Source: Ischnura elegans (lineage: Eukaryota > Arthropoda > Insecta > Odonata > Coenagrionidae). Taken from it: a DNA stretch of 64,000 nt. Location: the NCBI RefSeq assembly GCF_921293095.1, contig NC_060259.1, positions 7,626,001-7,690,000 of the forward strand, in the 5' to 3' direction. A program made the position numbers and the translations under genes. Positions 9,215-21,036 of the stretch are shown in pieces. Numbering within the stretch: position 1 is the stretch's first letter; every line of letters starts with the position of its first letter. The notes beneath the pieces were generated by a model. It saw only the letters and a program-made list of their open reading frames with translations. It searched no databases and had not been told where the DNA came from.

Positions 9215-12200
9215 ACATATTATATACTTCTGTGTGCTGACTGGGAAGGAATAGAAATCCGTCACACCCATCTCTCAGAAATAATTAGTGGCATTTGTCT
9301 TTTCCATCTGTAAATCCACACACTTCATACACATCCTCATGACTTATTACAGCAGCCCCCTCATTTTACAATGGGTTCAACTTATGAAACGTTCACCATT
9401 AGAGCTGACCTGATTTTGTGAATGCTTTTTTATCATCAAATTTGCCTATTTATTTCCATTTGCTCGATATGCTATCAAATATGTAATTATGTACACTCAT
9501 TATTTGCAAATATATTTTCTAAACATAATTATGTAGCTGATGCTCTTTAAACTGATTTACCATCAGGGAATAATGCAGAATCAACACACACGAGATGGAA
9601 ATTGCTTAGCAATTGGTCTCATTAACTGGAATTAGTTAATATTGTAAGGCATGGGTCTACTGAATAGTCCTTTTTGATTTTTTGTCAGCATTAATTCTAT
9701 AATCAATAAGATTTGCTTAAGTGTAATTGAAATTATTGTGAGGATCAACTATTACCAATTCATTCTGTGAAGACGCTTTTGTTATGAATGCTTAGTTTTA
9801 TTGGTTTTGGATTCAATTGCTACTCTCACTCCTACTCTACAATTATATGGATACCACAATGGGGAACAAAGTATCACAGATGTATTGAACACATCATAAT
9901 GAAATTGATAAAAAAAGAGATAATAAACAAGCATCAGTCATAATGAAAGATGTTATATATTATGAATGCAAATATATTGCATATTACAAACTCTCCAGCA
10001 AGTAACAATGAGATTCCATCCACTAAATTCCTCATTTCTTAAAATTATGTGAGCTCATCAATTTTTCACTAGTGAATTCGCAGACGAAGCACTAAATTTT
10101 TCATTCTTCCACATAAAACATTTAAGCTCAATTTGTTACTGAGGAATCAATTAAATGGCAAAAGTTGAACATTAACTGCCACTAAATCGACTTAAAACCT
10201 TACATTGGCAAGGATGAATGAAGTAGTACTAGCCATACAAAGTTTCATCCCATCAATACAACTTTTCTTGAATCACTTGAAACATTGAGATCACTGCAAT
10301 AAATGTAAATCCAAGGAATCATAGGGCAACATAAGATTTTGTACAATCTAACACCATGAATACGACCATTGAATTTTACAAGAAATGGGCTGCAAACTGG
10401 CATTATTAAAATTAAGTTAAAAACAACAATACATTTCTCTCTATGTATCAAACTAAAGAAGTGTTTTTCTTGTCCGTACACTCAAGTGAGGGTGTCCCAA
10501 AGCATACTTAGGTTTCACTTCTCAAAAATGAAAATAAAAATAATATAAGAACGAAGCAGAAGATGAATATTTTGTGAGTGAATATTTTGCGGAACAATTT
10601 GCAGCCAAAGATCATTTAACTAGTAACTCACCAAATCTTCTTCCTTCAATAAGTCATGCCACTCAAAATGACATGGCTTGTTGAAGGATAAAGACTTCAT
10701 GAAAATCTAATTCTTCAGAGACTGAAGCTCAGAATACTTATGCTCTAAACTTGTTTGAAATAAGATACCACCACAAATGTTAAATTGTGATTATAAACCA
10801 AATTAATAAGTTCCTGAAATTTTGCAAAAATATTCTGATGGCTACATTGTTTGCCTCACCATGAAATATTTTGAACCAAAACTATGAGATGGTCAAGCAA
10901 ATGCAAAATGTGACTAGCTACACACAAGAAAAAATAATAGATTTTCATCTTGGCATACATCATATTTTACATGCATGTGCACACAGACAGACAATATAAT
11001 CATTTCAAACTCTCTATAGAAAAATTTAATATAAATATTTATCAAGATAATAAGTTGCTTAGTAAGATCCTTCACATCAAAAGGTACAAAGGAACTACAA
11101 GGTTTCATCAATGACACTGAATCGAAAATCAATGCTTGTGATAGCCAAAATCTTATGAAAACTGAAAGTTATTTGCTAATGCTTGGCAAGGTTAAACCAA
11201 TGCAATTGCCCTTCACAAACTAATTCCCAAAAATAATACTCAGATAAAGAATCAAAACAAATGCTGTATAAAAATGCTAAATAAATAAGTAAATAAGTTA
11301 ACTGAGTAGAGCTACATAGCATTCTTTGATGCAGTTACTGGTGATATAAATTTGCTCATAAATAGTCTTTACAAAATCAGACAAAAACCAAAACATCACC
11401 AGAACACAATACAGATTTTCATCATTTTGTTGATCCAAAGTTTGGAATACATATTGATAGAACACCCTTGTCTTGGCGAACATGGCCCAAGAATTTGTGC
11501 ACGAGCATACAATTTGACATAGCTGTGACCATAACTCACTCTTTAAAATGCAAAATGAAAATAATCCTCATGATCATAGTGCAAAGGCAACACGAAATAT
11601 TATTGCAGCAGATTTTATAAAATAAAAAAATCCCAGATAAATAATAACTGATGCAGCAGAACCTCTCTGCCCTATAAACTCACATGTGCAAGGCACCAGA
11701 GAAAAATCACTTGCTACAACACTTGATAAATTTTGGTACATGATTTGTTACACAGTGGACTAGTGTTCATCATTCCGGACATTTCACAAGGTTATGTGAA
11801 TATTCAGATTGTGGTGATTTAGGGACGGGAACGTGGGGAATACACAGTTTCATATATATTATATATATATAATATATATATTAAACACACATATGCATAT
11901 ATATTTAGATATATATTATATATATATATATATATACATATCCATTTAATATGGTACACTCCTCAGCAAGAGTTAACTAAATTCACAGTCAATTCAATGA
12001 CAAAAGCCTCTGTCACAGGCCTCCAGAAAATCTGCCAACAATGGTAAACATGGTAAAAATCCCCTAGATTAGAAATTAGCCAAGAGCCTAACATATATAC
12101 ATTAATATACATGTGCATTCACAATAGTTCTCTTCCCTTGGTATACACGCACACTTTATTTTTGGCACCGATGACTTTCCTTGAATGATCAGTTGTGTGC

Positions 12201-12252
12201 TTCAAGGTGGTACTAAGTTCTTACAACCAAATCATCCTACATCTTCTTGGGG
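9215..12252. other. Non-coding 3' side of RNF220; TA microsatellite
   Basis: AT-rich sequence downstream of the RNF220 stop codon. No coding segment is supported. It may contain the 3' UTR. A TA-rich microsatellite lies at about 11853-11937. Nothing else could be recognised. Confidence 0.5.
12155..12160 (-). promoter_or_regulatory. Candidate polyadenylation signal AATAAA for RNF220
   Basis: The minus strand reads AATAAA about 95 bases after the stop codon at 12253-12255. It is the first perfect signal met, but others follow further left in this AT-rich sequence, so a longer 3' UTR is equally possible. Confidence 0.3.
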
Positions 12253-12324
12253 TCACAAGTATATCCTCCTCAGGTCAGATGGCGAGGTAATCATGTTACA
12301 CTGAGGGCAGAGCTTTTTAGCTCC
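12253..12324 (-). CDS. RNF220: RNF220 orthologue, last coding exon (RING end)
   Basis: Encodes GAKKLCPQCN, then SPSDLRRIYL and a stop, 23 residues. CPQC supplies the last two zinc ligands of the RING finger. The C-terminus ending DLRRIYL is typical of RNF220 E3 ubiquitin ligases. The acceptor is CTTTTTCAG before GGAGCT, phase 0, matching the phase-0 donor of the exon at 30969-31043. RNF220 in vertebrates ubiquitinates transcriptional regulators such as Sin3B and also modulates beta-catenin stability; that is family knowledge, not visible here. The intron upstream is about 18.6 kb. Confidence 0.92.
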   Translation of the reverse strand, partial: GAKKLCPQCNMITSPSDLRRIYL

Positions 12325-13357
12325 CTGAAAAAGGAAAAGTATACATTCATCCTTTGCACACAAAGAAAAAGATAAAATAATTTCCATTCCACCTCCTTCA
12401 AATAATTCTCAAAATTAAAGTGACACGAATACTCATTGACATTTTTACATTTTGAGGAGCAAAAATACCTTGGAATAATGAGAATATTGGTAAAAAAATA
12501 TCCTTCATTGACTGGCAAACAATTAAAACTAAATGTAATGAATTAAGCAGTAATGGAGCTGAGTTAAAGAATGAAAAGTAAAAACCAACCAATAGGGTAG
12601 TTTCCTTCATCAAAGAAAACAAAAGCCATTGATTGCGATTCATTACTCACCATTAGTGTATTCATAATATACAAATTATTTGGTTTTAGAAATACCGGTT
12701 TAGACGAATGGCAATGGTCAATTTTATCCTCATTTGAAAAAGGCCAGATTGGCACACATGCAACGCCACTCCACGTGATGCCACAGGGACCTAGTTTCTA
12801 TACGAGTAGATAGGAGTTTTACATCGTCTGAGATTACCAATGCATGCATGAGGCACAGAGCTCAGGGAAATATCTCTTAATAATCACCTATTAAAACTGC
12901 CTATGGTCGGAAAGTTTCCTTCGTTTGATAATGTATTAATAATCCTTATTTAAGCCAAGCACTACCAGCTAGCAGGGTACTCTGCTACCTGCAAGCATTC
13001 TGCATCGTATCAGCACTCTAAGCCTCGCCCCAAGGTCACCTCACTTGCAGCAGCGCGAACCAGAACGACATCACACAAGCTTTTCCCAGCATTCATACTT
13101 AGCCGTCGCGTTTTCGTGCACTTGAAAATTTTCACTTTTCATTTAGTCGTGAAAAATAGATATCGTCATTTAAAAATCTAAAAGCGTGAAATACATACTC
13201 CAGGAGTAATAATCTTTCGATTTAGGCAATAAAAAAATAAAAGGAAACCACCCTATTGAAGCCGAGAAATTGCAAAAGAGCACCTGTCCATTTAGAGATT
13301 AACCACTCCCACTCCACTCCACTGCTACCAAAACCATGACTTTGAATTTTATAAGTA

Positions 13358-14056
13358 CAGCAGACTCCCGATTATCCGGCTGTGGTTTATCTGGGTTGTG
13401 GATTATCCGCGTATGATTTCCACTCTCGCTCAATTTTTTCCTCGATCTTTAATTTTTTTTAATCGGACACAAAATCATAGGAATTACGGCATTAATGCCA
13501 CGGATACACCGGGCTTATTATTTCCATTACAACCCCCTTCATAAAACGGAACGGCGCTAGCTGCATTCATGGGAGCACTGCTAACCTGTTTTCCAAGCCT
13601 CGCAGTGCATGACCGCACTCTGTGATCACGGATACACGTCCCGCAGCAGTTGCAACCCAGGCAACTAGTGCGAGACGTGAATGCATGGCGTGGTGCCTGA
13701 CAGTGTAGTTTCTGACGTCGAGCAGTGGTTTTTTGAAGCATTTGTGCAAACCACTTGTATCCGTGATCACACAGCCACGGATGTGTGGTTTTCGAAACCA
13801 TGTCGTACATGGAGCATTAAATATGCGAGTACAACCACGTTATCTACGCTAAAAAGATCCCAAACTGGCAAAGAAAGCTCTAAATGAGTCTGGGAAGCAC
13901 TCTTAAATAACAGAATAACTGCATAAATAATAATATATTGTTTGTTTAATGTAAATCATGAACATTAGAAGACATTTGAGTGAAAGTTTGGATTACCCGT
14001 GTTTTCCGATAATTCATGCCGTCTCTCCCCATAATAATTAGCCCGGGAGTGTACTG
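13358..14056. mobile_element. Non-autonomous pogo-type element, copy 1 (699 bp)
   Basis: Left end CAGCAGACTCCCGATTATCC and right end (inverted) CAGTACACTCCCG, flanked by TA. The interior includes GTTGCAACCCAGGCAACTAG and CCGTGATCACACAGCCACGG and shows no transposase. A second copy of about the same length is at 50474-51183. TA flanks and a CAG..ACTCCCG terminus fit the pogo/Tigger group. Confidence 0.75.
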
Positions 14057-14304
14057 TACATACATGAATATTCTTTTCAGTATAAAAATCGAAGCAACAG
14101 CTCTAGAAGCCCCAAAGATATGCATAAAAACTGTCCATCTCAAATTTCTGCTAAGTGGCCTTTGGCTGTTTTGGAATTTATGGCTTCAACTCCGACCAAA
14201 TTTTTCCACAGATTCATTGGAATACAGCAGAGTAGCAGCTTATTTTCTCAACATGTGCAGTTGGACTGTTCTTCGTAGCATTCGTAGAGGTTTTGAAGTT
14301 GCTA

Positions 14305-14345
14305 CAGTAGAAATCCGTTATAACTAATGTGACCTAGAGCAAGGT
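14305..14345. mobile_element. Solitary pogo-like terminal repeat
   Basis: TA then CAGTAGAAATCCGTTATAAC, like a Tigger-type 5' end. No matching inverted end was found in the window, so this is a fragment or a chance match. Confidence 0.3.
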
Positions 14346-14959
14346 AGCACTACAGCGAGTGAATTTTTTTGCGTTGTTTGGTACATGTGGAAAGGCATAG
14401 GGAAAGAATCCGCCTATGATGAGTGTACATGTTTGCCCTAGCGCTAGAACGAGTCCATTTCTCCACTGAAGTCATCCGGGATGTGTAACTGTCAAGATAA
14501 AACCCATCCTAAACTTTGACTGTTAGATGGTTGTAAGCTCATTTCATCACGGTAAGTCATTGGGGCAGACAAATGAAACTAAACATTACCCTTCCAACTT
14601 ATTGATATCAAAATCCAATATGTATATGTCTTATTTCCTTGCCTGTGAACCACTGAAATTCCAGTGAAATGTAGCGCTGTTTTGCATACTTCACATGCTG
14701 GCCAAAATATACTCCTTGCCACTGAGCAGGAAATCATTTAGTGATACCTTAAGACTCAGACGGTGAGCTTGTTTCATAAATTTTTCTTTCCTAAAAATGT
14801 TTTTTAAAAGTAAAAAGTTTTTTGGGAATAATCATTCGAATTATTAATCTTTGTATAGAAAAATATTTTCCCTTGGGTGAGAAGAGGAGGGAAAGTGCTA
14901 TATACATAAATAAAGGCTCTTCGGAGTATACCGCCACACCTGCATTTCCCATTTAATTT

Positions 14960-15135
14960 GTACAGTTTGAGACAGCTTAAAGGTGGAAAACTATCCACAG
15001 CACTTCTAGGGACATCTCAAAGGAATCCACGAGTGCAAAAGGAATATACAGACAAAATTCATTCACAATCCCCAGATCCCCGGATCCCCAGATTTCCGGT
15101 CGAGTGCTTTAGCCAGTTAAGCTATCGAGGCGTCA
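14960..15135 (-). repeat. tRNA-derived SINE fragment
   Basis: The minus strand from 15134 to 15068 reads like a tRNA head: TAGCTTAACTGGCTAAAGCA (A-box region), then CTCGACCGGAAATC. The B-box region is degenerate (GGGGATCCGGGGATC). A body of about 100 bases follows toward lower coordinates. The acceptor stem does not close, so it is not a functional tRNA gene. Confidence 0.5.
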
Positions 15136-15719
15136 TTCTTCCCTGTGGATATTTTCGGACACTACCGGACAAGATGTTGCTGGACTGCTGAGCATATGAT
15201 GCCACAAGCAGTCCAAATCGTGCGCACAGCGCCACAGCCGGGAAGCAGGCCCGGACATAGAACACAAAGATGTGTTGAAACTAGTTGTATGTGAAAAAAT
15301 TGAAGTGGACATATACTGTGTATATCCTTAATGTATTTCATTGACAATTACCATATTCCGTTGATTTTTGAAAAAATTTAACAATATACTAATGCAAACA
15401 ATTATTTCTACTTTTATCAAATTAAAATGTCTGACATATGCGAGAGTTTCATTCAATAATCCCCATCTTCATAATTAGAGAGAAGAAGGGGGAGGGGTCA
15501 ATAATGAGACAGCCAGCATTCCTGATAAATCAAAATTGCTTTAGATTCAATTGTCTCTAAGGCTAAGCTACCAACAAAACTGCTCCTATCTTTCATGATA
15601 AGTGTGTGCTTCAGAAAAGGGTGCAAATTTGCAATAGATTTGTATTTTTTCATTGTTTCTTACAAGATATAATGTTTTATTCAACACTGTTTTCTATCAT
15701 TCTTAGTTTTCCCTGGAAT

Positions 15720-16369
15720 GAGGACATGGCTTCAAAGAAGTAGAGTCAGTCAAGGTCCTGGGCTTTCACTTAGACCAGAGGCTGTCATGGGATACCCACA
15801 TCGATAAAATTTGCAATAAAATAAGTAGAGTTCTATACCTTCTTAGAAAATTAAAGCCCATTGTATCTAAGGCAGTATGGATGAATGTATATTACTCATA
15901 CTTTCAAAGTCACATCAGCTACAGGATTATATTGTGGGGTAATGCTCCCAAGGCAAATAAGGTACTATTGCTACAAAAGAAAGCAATAAGGTCACTTTTC
16001 AATCTAAAGCATATGGACCACTGCAAGCCTTTTTTCCTCCAGTCAGGAATTATGACTGTGTATTCTCTTTATATATTTGAGCTCTTAAAATTTGCCAAAG
16101 ACAACCTTACAATTATGACTAGTAGGTCTGATGTACACACACACAACACCAGGCATAAAGAAGACCTTGATACACCTTTCTATAGATTGTCAAAATCCAA
16201 AAACAGTTTTAAAAACATGGCTATTAAGGCATTCAACATACTGCCAAGAGAGGTGAAACTAAAAGACACTAATAATAAAAAAAAAACGATCCAGAAATGG
16301 TTGCGTAGGAAACCCCTATATTCTTTTGAAGAATACATGTCCGGGGACTTCACAGGTCTTTGTGACTAA
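15720..16369 (+). pseudogene. Non-LTR retrotransposon RT, C-terminal fragment
   Basis: An open frame of about 210 codons with VKVLGFHLDQRLSWDTHID near the start. This is the stretch after the reverse-transcriptase palm of Jockey/CR1/I-type LINEs (usual pattern LG..LD..L.W..HI). It is followed by IILWGNAPKANKVLLLQKKA and a C-terminus with FNILPREVK. The palm catalytic motifs (YADD box) lie upstream and are absent: a typical 5'-truncated insertion, sense strand opposite to RNF220, inside its last intron. The 3' tail is described separately. Confidence 0.75.
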
Positions 16370-16527
16370 TGGGCCAATTATTATTTTAATATGTGAACTT
16401 TACATTGTTTTTCATGTAGTAATCCGTTTCATTGTTTGTAAGTGTATATTATATATATTTTTTATTTTTGACGATGTCTATTTTGATTTATATCATTTAA
16501 CGACTAATAAATTGATTGATTGATTGG
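16370..16527 (+). repeat. LINE 3' UTR with (ATTG)n tail
   Basis: Directly after the stop codon comes an AT-rich 3' UTR ending CTAATAAATTGATTGATTGATTGG. Short tandem tails of this kind, instead of poly(A), occur in several non-LTR clades. The end marks the right border of the insertion. Confidence 0.6.
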
Positions 16528-17161
16528 CCTTTCCAAAAAGCTTGAACTCTTGCCATTGCCCAGAAACCAGCTACACTTACTAATACCAAGCAAGAAAAGA
16601 ACAATGTATTTGTACTTCAAGTGACACAAATTCAAAAAGATATTCAAATCATTAAAAACGTGGAATTTGGTTTGTACAGTCGTATTCAAAAGTATTGCAA
16701 CAAATGGAGCGGCGCCACTTTCGCCGCAGTTTGGAAATTGAGTTTCGGTATTTTCTATTGTATCTGTGGGAGGGAAATTTGAACAACATTCCCACCTCCC
16801 ACAGTATTTTTATAACAACATCATTAAAGGGAAATGTATGCGGGATATGTGCAATGTTTAATACCACATAAACTGTGCAGCTCATACTAGATAATAAATC
16901 CACCTCCAGAATGTCAGCTTACTTTCTCTCGTAAGTTGGCCAATCCGTCGAAGTATGTACAAGTATTTTCTTACAATTAACGCTGAAGCTTTTCGATCAT
17001 AGATAGCAAAAATAACATGTATATAAAATATATGCTGCAATATCATAGCAAATAATGCCACAGAGTGTTAAAATTCAGTTTGGTTTCGTGACACCAGAAG
17101 ACTGGTTCATTCCCTTGCATGACAAACCTCGTAATGAATCGCCTATGGAGTCAACGAGTGA

Positions 17162-17236
17162 GATGGACTAGTGGTAAAGTAGAAGTATTACCACGGAAGC
17201 AATCCGAATTCGGTGGTTCAATCCTCTCCGGACTAC
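17162..17236 (+). repeat. tRNA-like sequence with Pol III boxes
   Basis: TGGACTAGTGG resembles a Pol III A box. GGTTCAATCC is a good B box 55 bases later, and a T run follows after about 10 bases. The acceptor stem is not complementary. Likely a tRNA-derived SINE head or tRNA pseudogene. Confidence 0.35.
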
Positions 17237-17818
17237 TTTTTTTTTCATTTAAATAGTATGGCAGTAACATTTTTTTAAATCCACTTTAATGGATAATAAC
17301 TTATTAAACACCGCTGTGGTTATAAAATTTTGATTGGAGAAAATTCATTTTTTTTTTCCGCGGATATCATTATTTGTTTTTACCGAAATCTCAATGCATG
17401 AATATTACGGAAAATATTTCAGTCGGGTAAACTGCTCCATCAAGTCCTTTTTCGTATTACCCAAATATTCTATTGTTTTCAATAATATGCAGACACTCAT
17501 GAGACCCGATTAATTGATGGGACCGGGTCGGTCGTAAACTTGGAAGGTTGGCACATGAAGCAGCCTGCATCGCCTTGCCTTGCCTTCGCTGCGAGCCGAC
17601 GAGGACGGACACGGACGTGACTGACCAACCGAACCTCGAGGCAAACTCCAGGAGCAAGTGCCCAATCGAAATTAAGATTAGCGGATGGAATGCATTGAGG
17701 TAATTCACGTCCCTGCAGACATTGGGCCGTCGGAGTGTTTTCTTTCGGTCTCCGTGGTGAGGTTTTTCCTACCTTTGGATTCATATTTGGACTCACTGTT
17801 TACCTCTTACCAATACGT

Positions 17819-17889
17819 GGCTCCGTGGCCAAGTGGGTCTATACTATGTGCTGTAATTTAAAAAGAGTCCTGTGAGGGATCGAGTCCGA
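17819..17889 (+). repeat. tRNA-like sequence with A and B boxes
   Basis: TGGCCAAGTGG fits the A-box consensus and GGATCGAGTCC the B box with one mismatch, about 50 bases apart. Long T runs that could stop Pol III follow at 17900-17918. The first seven bases and the 3' side do not pair into an acceptor stem. A Ser/Leu-type tRNA-derived repeat is likely. It abuts the large TIR element that begins at 17923. Confidence 0.4.
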
Positions 17890-18980
17890 AATAATCATAC
17901 TTTTTTCATTTTTTTTTAAATACAGTGGAACTTGGTTAGTACGTTCCTCCTTAGTACGTTTTCCTCCTTAGTACGACGATTTCTCTCGGTCCCGGTACTA
18001 TCGGAACAAAATACAGGCAAAAGTATTTGGTTAGTACGTTTGAAAAAATTGCGCTTTCCTGGTTAGTACGCTCAATTGCTAGCCGCGACGCAACCTGCAA
18101 TTCGTTCTCTAGTATCTTCTTAAGGGTCATTAAGCTCCAAATTCATGATTTAATTTATTATTACTACCATAGAGTAAGTATATTCTAGAGGGCTCACGGT
18201 ATAGGGGGAAATCGTATCGACAGTTTTAATTCTCAAAAAGCGGGAAGATGGCACGACAGTAGCTAGCCAGAGGCGAGAGAGATCGCTTCAAGGTCAACTC
18301 GCCTATCCCCTTCCCTTCCCGCTCCCCCTCTTCCTGACTCAGTCCCCCGAGCCCCAAGCATCGAAGGAAGGGAACAAGATGTTTATATCGGCCTGATAGA
18401 GCATAGGAGGACAGGCGGCGCACAATGGCCCAGATCGCGAAAAAGTTGGACAAAAATCAGATTTTCGTTGGATGTCTTTGAAAATTGCTCTTTACACGTT
18501 TTTTGGCATGCTATTTTCATTTCTGCAGTTATTTTCACGAAAAAATATTATTTTAGGCGATACGTGGAACTTTAACTTATTAACTGGCCAATTGTAACGC
18601 TGACTGCATAGATGAACCCAAATCATGATAAAACATGAAAATAAATGATAATTAGTTATCAAGTATGAGTTAATGATCTTTCAAATTAGTCAATAAACAA
18701 AAAAGGCTAAAAGTAGGGTTTTTGGGTTCATTGACTTACGTTAAAGAGGTACGATTTCCAGATTTCGAGAGGTTCTTCTGTATGGACTAAAAGTAATTTT
18801 TAAATAAATGTCAAAATAGTATTTAAGTGACTCTTTCATTCTCATATAAGCATGGTTAATGATTTATAACTTTACGAATTATGTATTATAATTATTCATC
18901 ATCAGATTCTTCTCAATCCCACCCATCCCTCTCCTCTTCGCATTCGCTCGCAGAATTTGAGACTCATGCAAGACCAAGAG

Positions 18981-19151
18981 ATCACGAACCTCCTGCGAAA
19001 GATCTTTAAGGCCCCGACATTTGTTCAGTCAGTTCCTCATGTGCTAATAAAAGGGTCCGATGTCCAAATCACGAACCTCCTGCGAAAGATCTTTAAGGCC
19101 CCGACATTTGTTCAGTCAGTTCCTCATGTGCTAATAAAAGGGTCCGATGTC
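18981..19151. repeat. Direct tandem duplication, 84 bp identical, period 87
   Basis: The stretch beginning ATCACGAACCTCCTGCGAAA and ending GGGTCCGATGTC occurs twice in a row (18981-19064 and 19068-19151) with no visible difference, so the duplication is recent. It overlaps the 3' edge of the decayed minus-strand ORF at 19131-19436. Confidence 0.85.
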
Positions 19152-19436
19152 AGGATCAGTCACCGGAAAATATTCTCGCGTATATAATATTTTTCTCGCG
19201 TAATGCTCGCGGTATTTTCTAATATCTTTATGGCGAGATTCCTGGGCTTCCTCTGACAGTTCTCCATTAGGAAGAAGAGCCAACTCGATAACATCTGCAC
19301 CATGTAGAAATACTTCGTGCTCCATGGGTGGCATGTAAAACCATCCATAATGTCTCACAAAATTATCCGCTGTATCTAAGCAGAACTTCTTAAATTTTAC
19401 CGGATCAATCAAAAATCCGCAAGACAGAGATCTCAA
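19131..19436 (-). pseudogene. Decayed transposon-type ORF fragment
   Basis: Translates to a stretch with YGWFYMPPMEHEVFLHGADV and LPNGELSEEAQESRHKDIRK YREHYARK. Just after it, in another frame, is LTSDPFIST. I recall this order (WYYMP, LPIG.LSEEAQEARNKD, LTSDP) from multicopy uncharacterised arthropod proteins that look transposon-derived; I cannot name the superfamily. A frameshift before LTSDP and the missing N-terminal part make it a pseudogene. Confidence 0.5.
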
Positions 19437-20930
19437 ACTAGTTGAGAATTGAAAGATTAACTCTTCTTCTACTCCTGCAAATTAATTGACTTCAAGCAGC
19501 TTCGTTTTCCTAATTTTGGAGCACGTAGTAACATCAGTGAATTGGTTACTTGGCCTACCCCCTTGTATATCGGAAGTACCTGTTAAAAAAATAAGACTAC
19601 TAGAACAATATCCCAGGGGACCCCATGTCACCATTAAAATACTAGGAAAATACGAACCCGAGGTGCTTGGAAGGTTGCGAAATACATCAGGGAAATCAAC
19701 AATTTTGTCCAACCATTTGCCATTCCTCTAAAAAACAAAAGAGATCGATCGTGAACTAGCTCACCATCTTCTCTCGTCGGAATAAAGAAATTTCATGTTC
19801 AAAAAATTAATAAGCTCAAGTTTTGCCTTTCATCTCCGTGTAATCTGAAACAACCCCCTAGATATGCATCCAAATTCCTTTTTCGAGCAACTATGGTTTT
19901 CTCTTTTTTCTCCAGCATTTTTCCGTGCAGTTCTCGCCGCGTAAAAGTCCATGAAATTTTTGACTGTCAACAATAATTACACAGATTTGTAAAAAGCTAC
20001 ACAACAGTCTTCTTCCTACAAAGTTTAAATATAAAATAGAAGGGAAAATATGAAAAATAGTGCTGTGCCTCGTCTCAGACCAATTTAAAAAAACGGAAAC
20101 TAGAAACGGAAATAAATGAAACATAGTATGCCTACTCATATGTGGTTGTCAGGAACTAATAAATCACTGAATCACATTTCTTTAGTTATCACAACACTAT
20201 AACTTCTGTGTGAGATCACTGTTAAACACAAAAACTGTGGCCAAAATAGGACTTCTCAATTAGTAATGGGTATGTGTTCACATCGGCAGAAAAGGAGAAA
20301 CTGAAGGGTAACAAAATGTTTTGACCGCTATTTGGACGGGGTTAAAAAGAAGAGCCATGAAAATGTGGCTATTCCCCCAGATAACTTGTAGGGGTAGGGT
20401 TGGACCCGTAAAGAGAATGTGAAATGTTTAGATTTTGTGCGAAAATGCAATGCCATGAAATAGCGGCGGACCTGCAATACAACCCGTCCAAAAGGAGGCG
20501 GGTGGAGGGTAAAGACCTCATCTATTAACAAGTGTAGCTTCAATTGCAAGTCAGACCACCTCTAGGAAATTAACTCAAGTTGGGTGGTGCTCCAAGTTAA
20601 GATAACATAAGGTCCCGACTAAGGACCACTTCCCACGTCCCTAAGGTCCGGCATGTGTTCGGGTGACGCGTCTCTTGCCACTTCGGATTGAAAGAAAGGG
20701 AAGCCGGTAGTAGATTTTCCCATTAGCAGTGCATGTAGCCTATCGTATTTACTTCAATATATCACCAAAACGCAATTGAAGTCGTTCTGAGAAGCGATCG
20801 AATACAATACAATTAACGCTAAAGACCTGAAAAGGAGGAAACCGGTTGGATTTTTAATGCATACTGTGTGGAAAGGCTCGTCAAGGTCTGTTACAGTTCG
20901 AAGTTTGGACTTAAAACTTTATGTTGCATG

Positions 20931-21036
20931 ATCTCTGCCTTCTCTTCGGGTTTCCACCGCGTCCGTTGCCTTTTGGCGAGAACAGTTTCAACAAAAGCCA
21001 ACGGACGCGGTGGAAACCCGAAGAGAATGCAGAGAT
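20931..21036. repeat. Foldback hairpin, arms of about 45 bp
   Basis: Left arm 20931-20975 (ATCTCTGC..TTCTCTTCGGG then TTTCCACCGCGTCCGTTG) and right arm 20992-21036 are near-perfect inverse copies around a 16-base loop. ACTTTATGTTGCA occurs just left (about 20915-20927) and again about 35 bases right (about 21070-21082), like a target duplication around a larger unit. The arm motif GTTTCCACCGCGTC resembles GTTTCCACGGCGTC at the start of the foldback at 39018. Confidence 0.75.

Noticed and set aside
17819..17889. Functional tRNA gene
   Set aside because: Pol III boxes are good but the acceptor stem does not pair and the T stem is weak; better explained as a tRNA-derived repeat.
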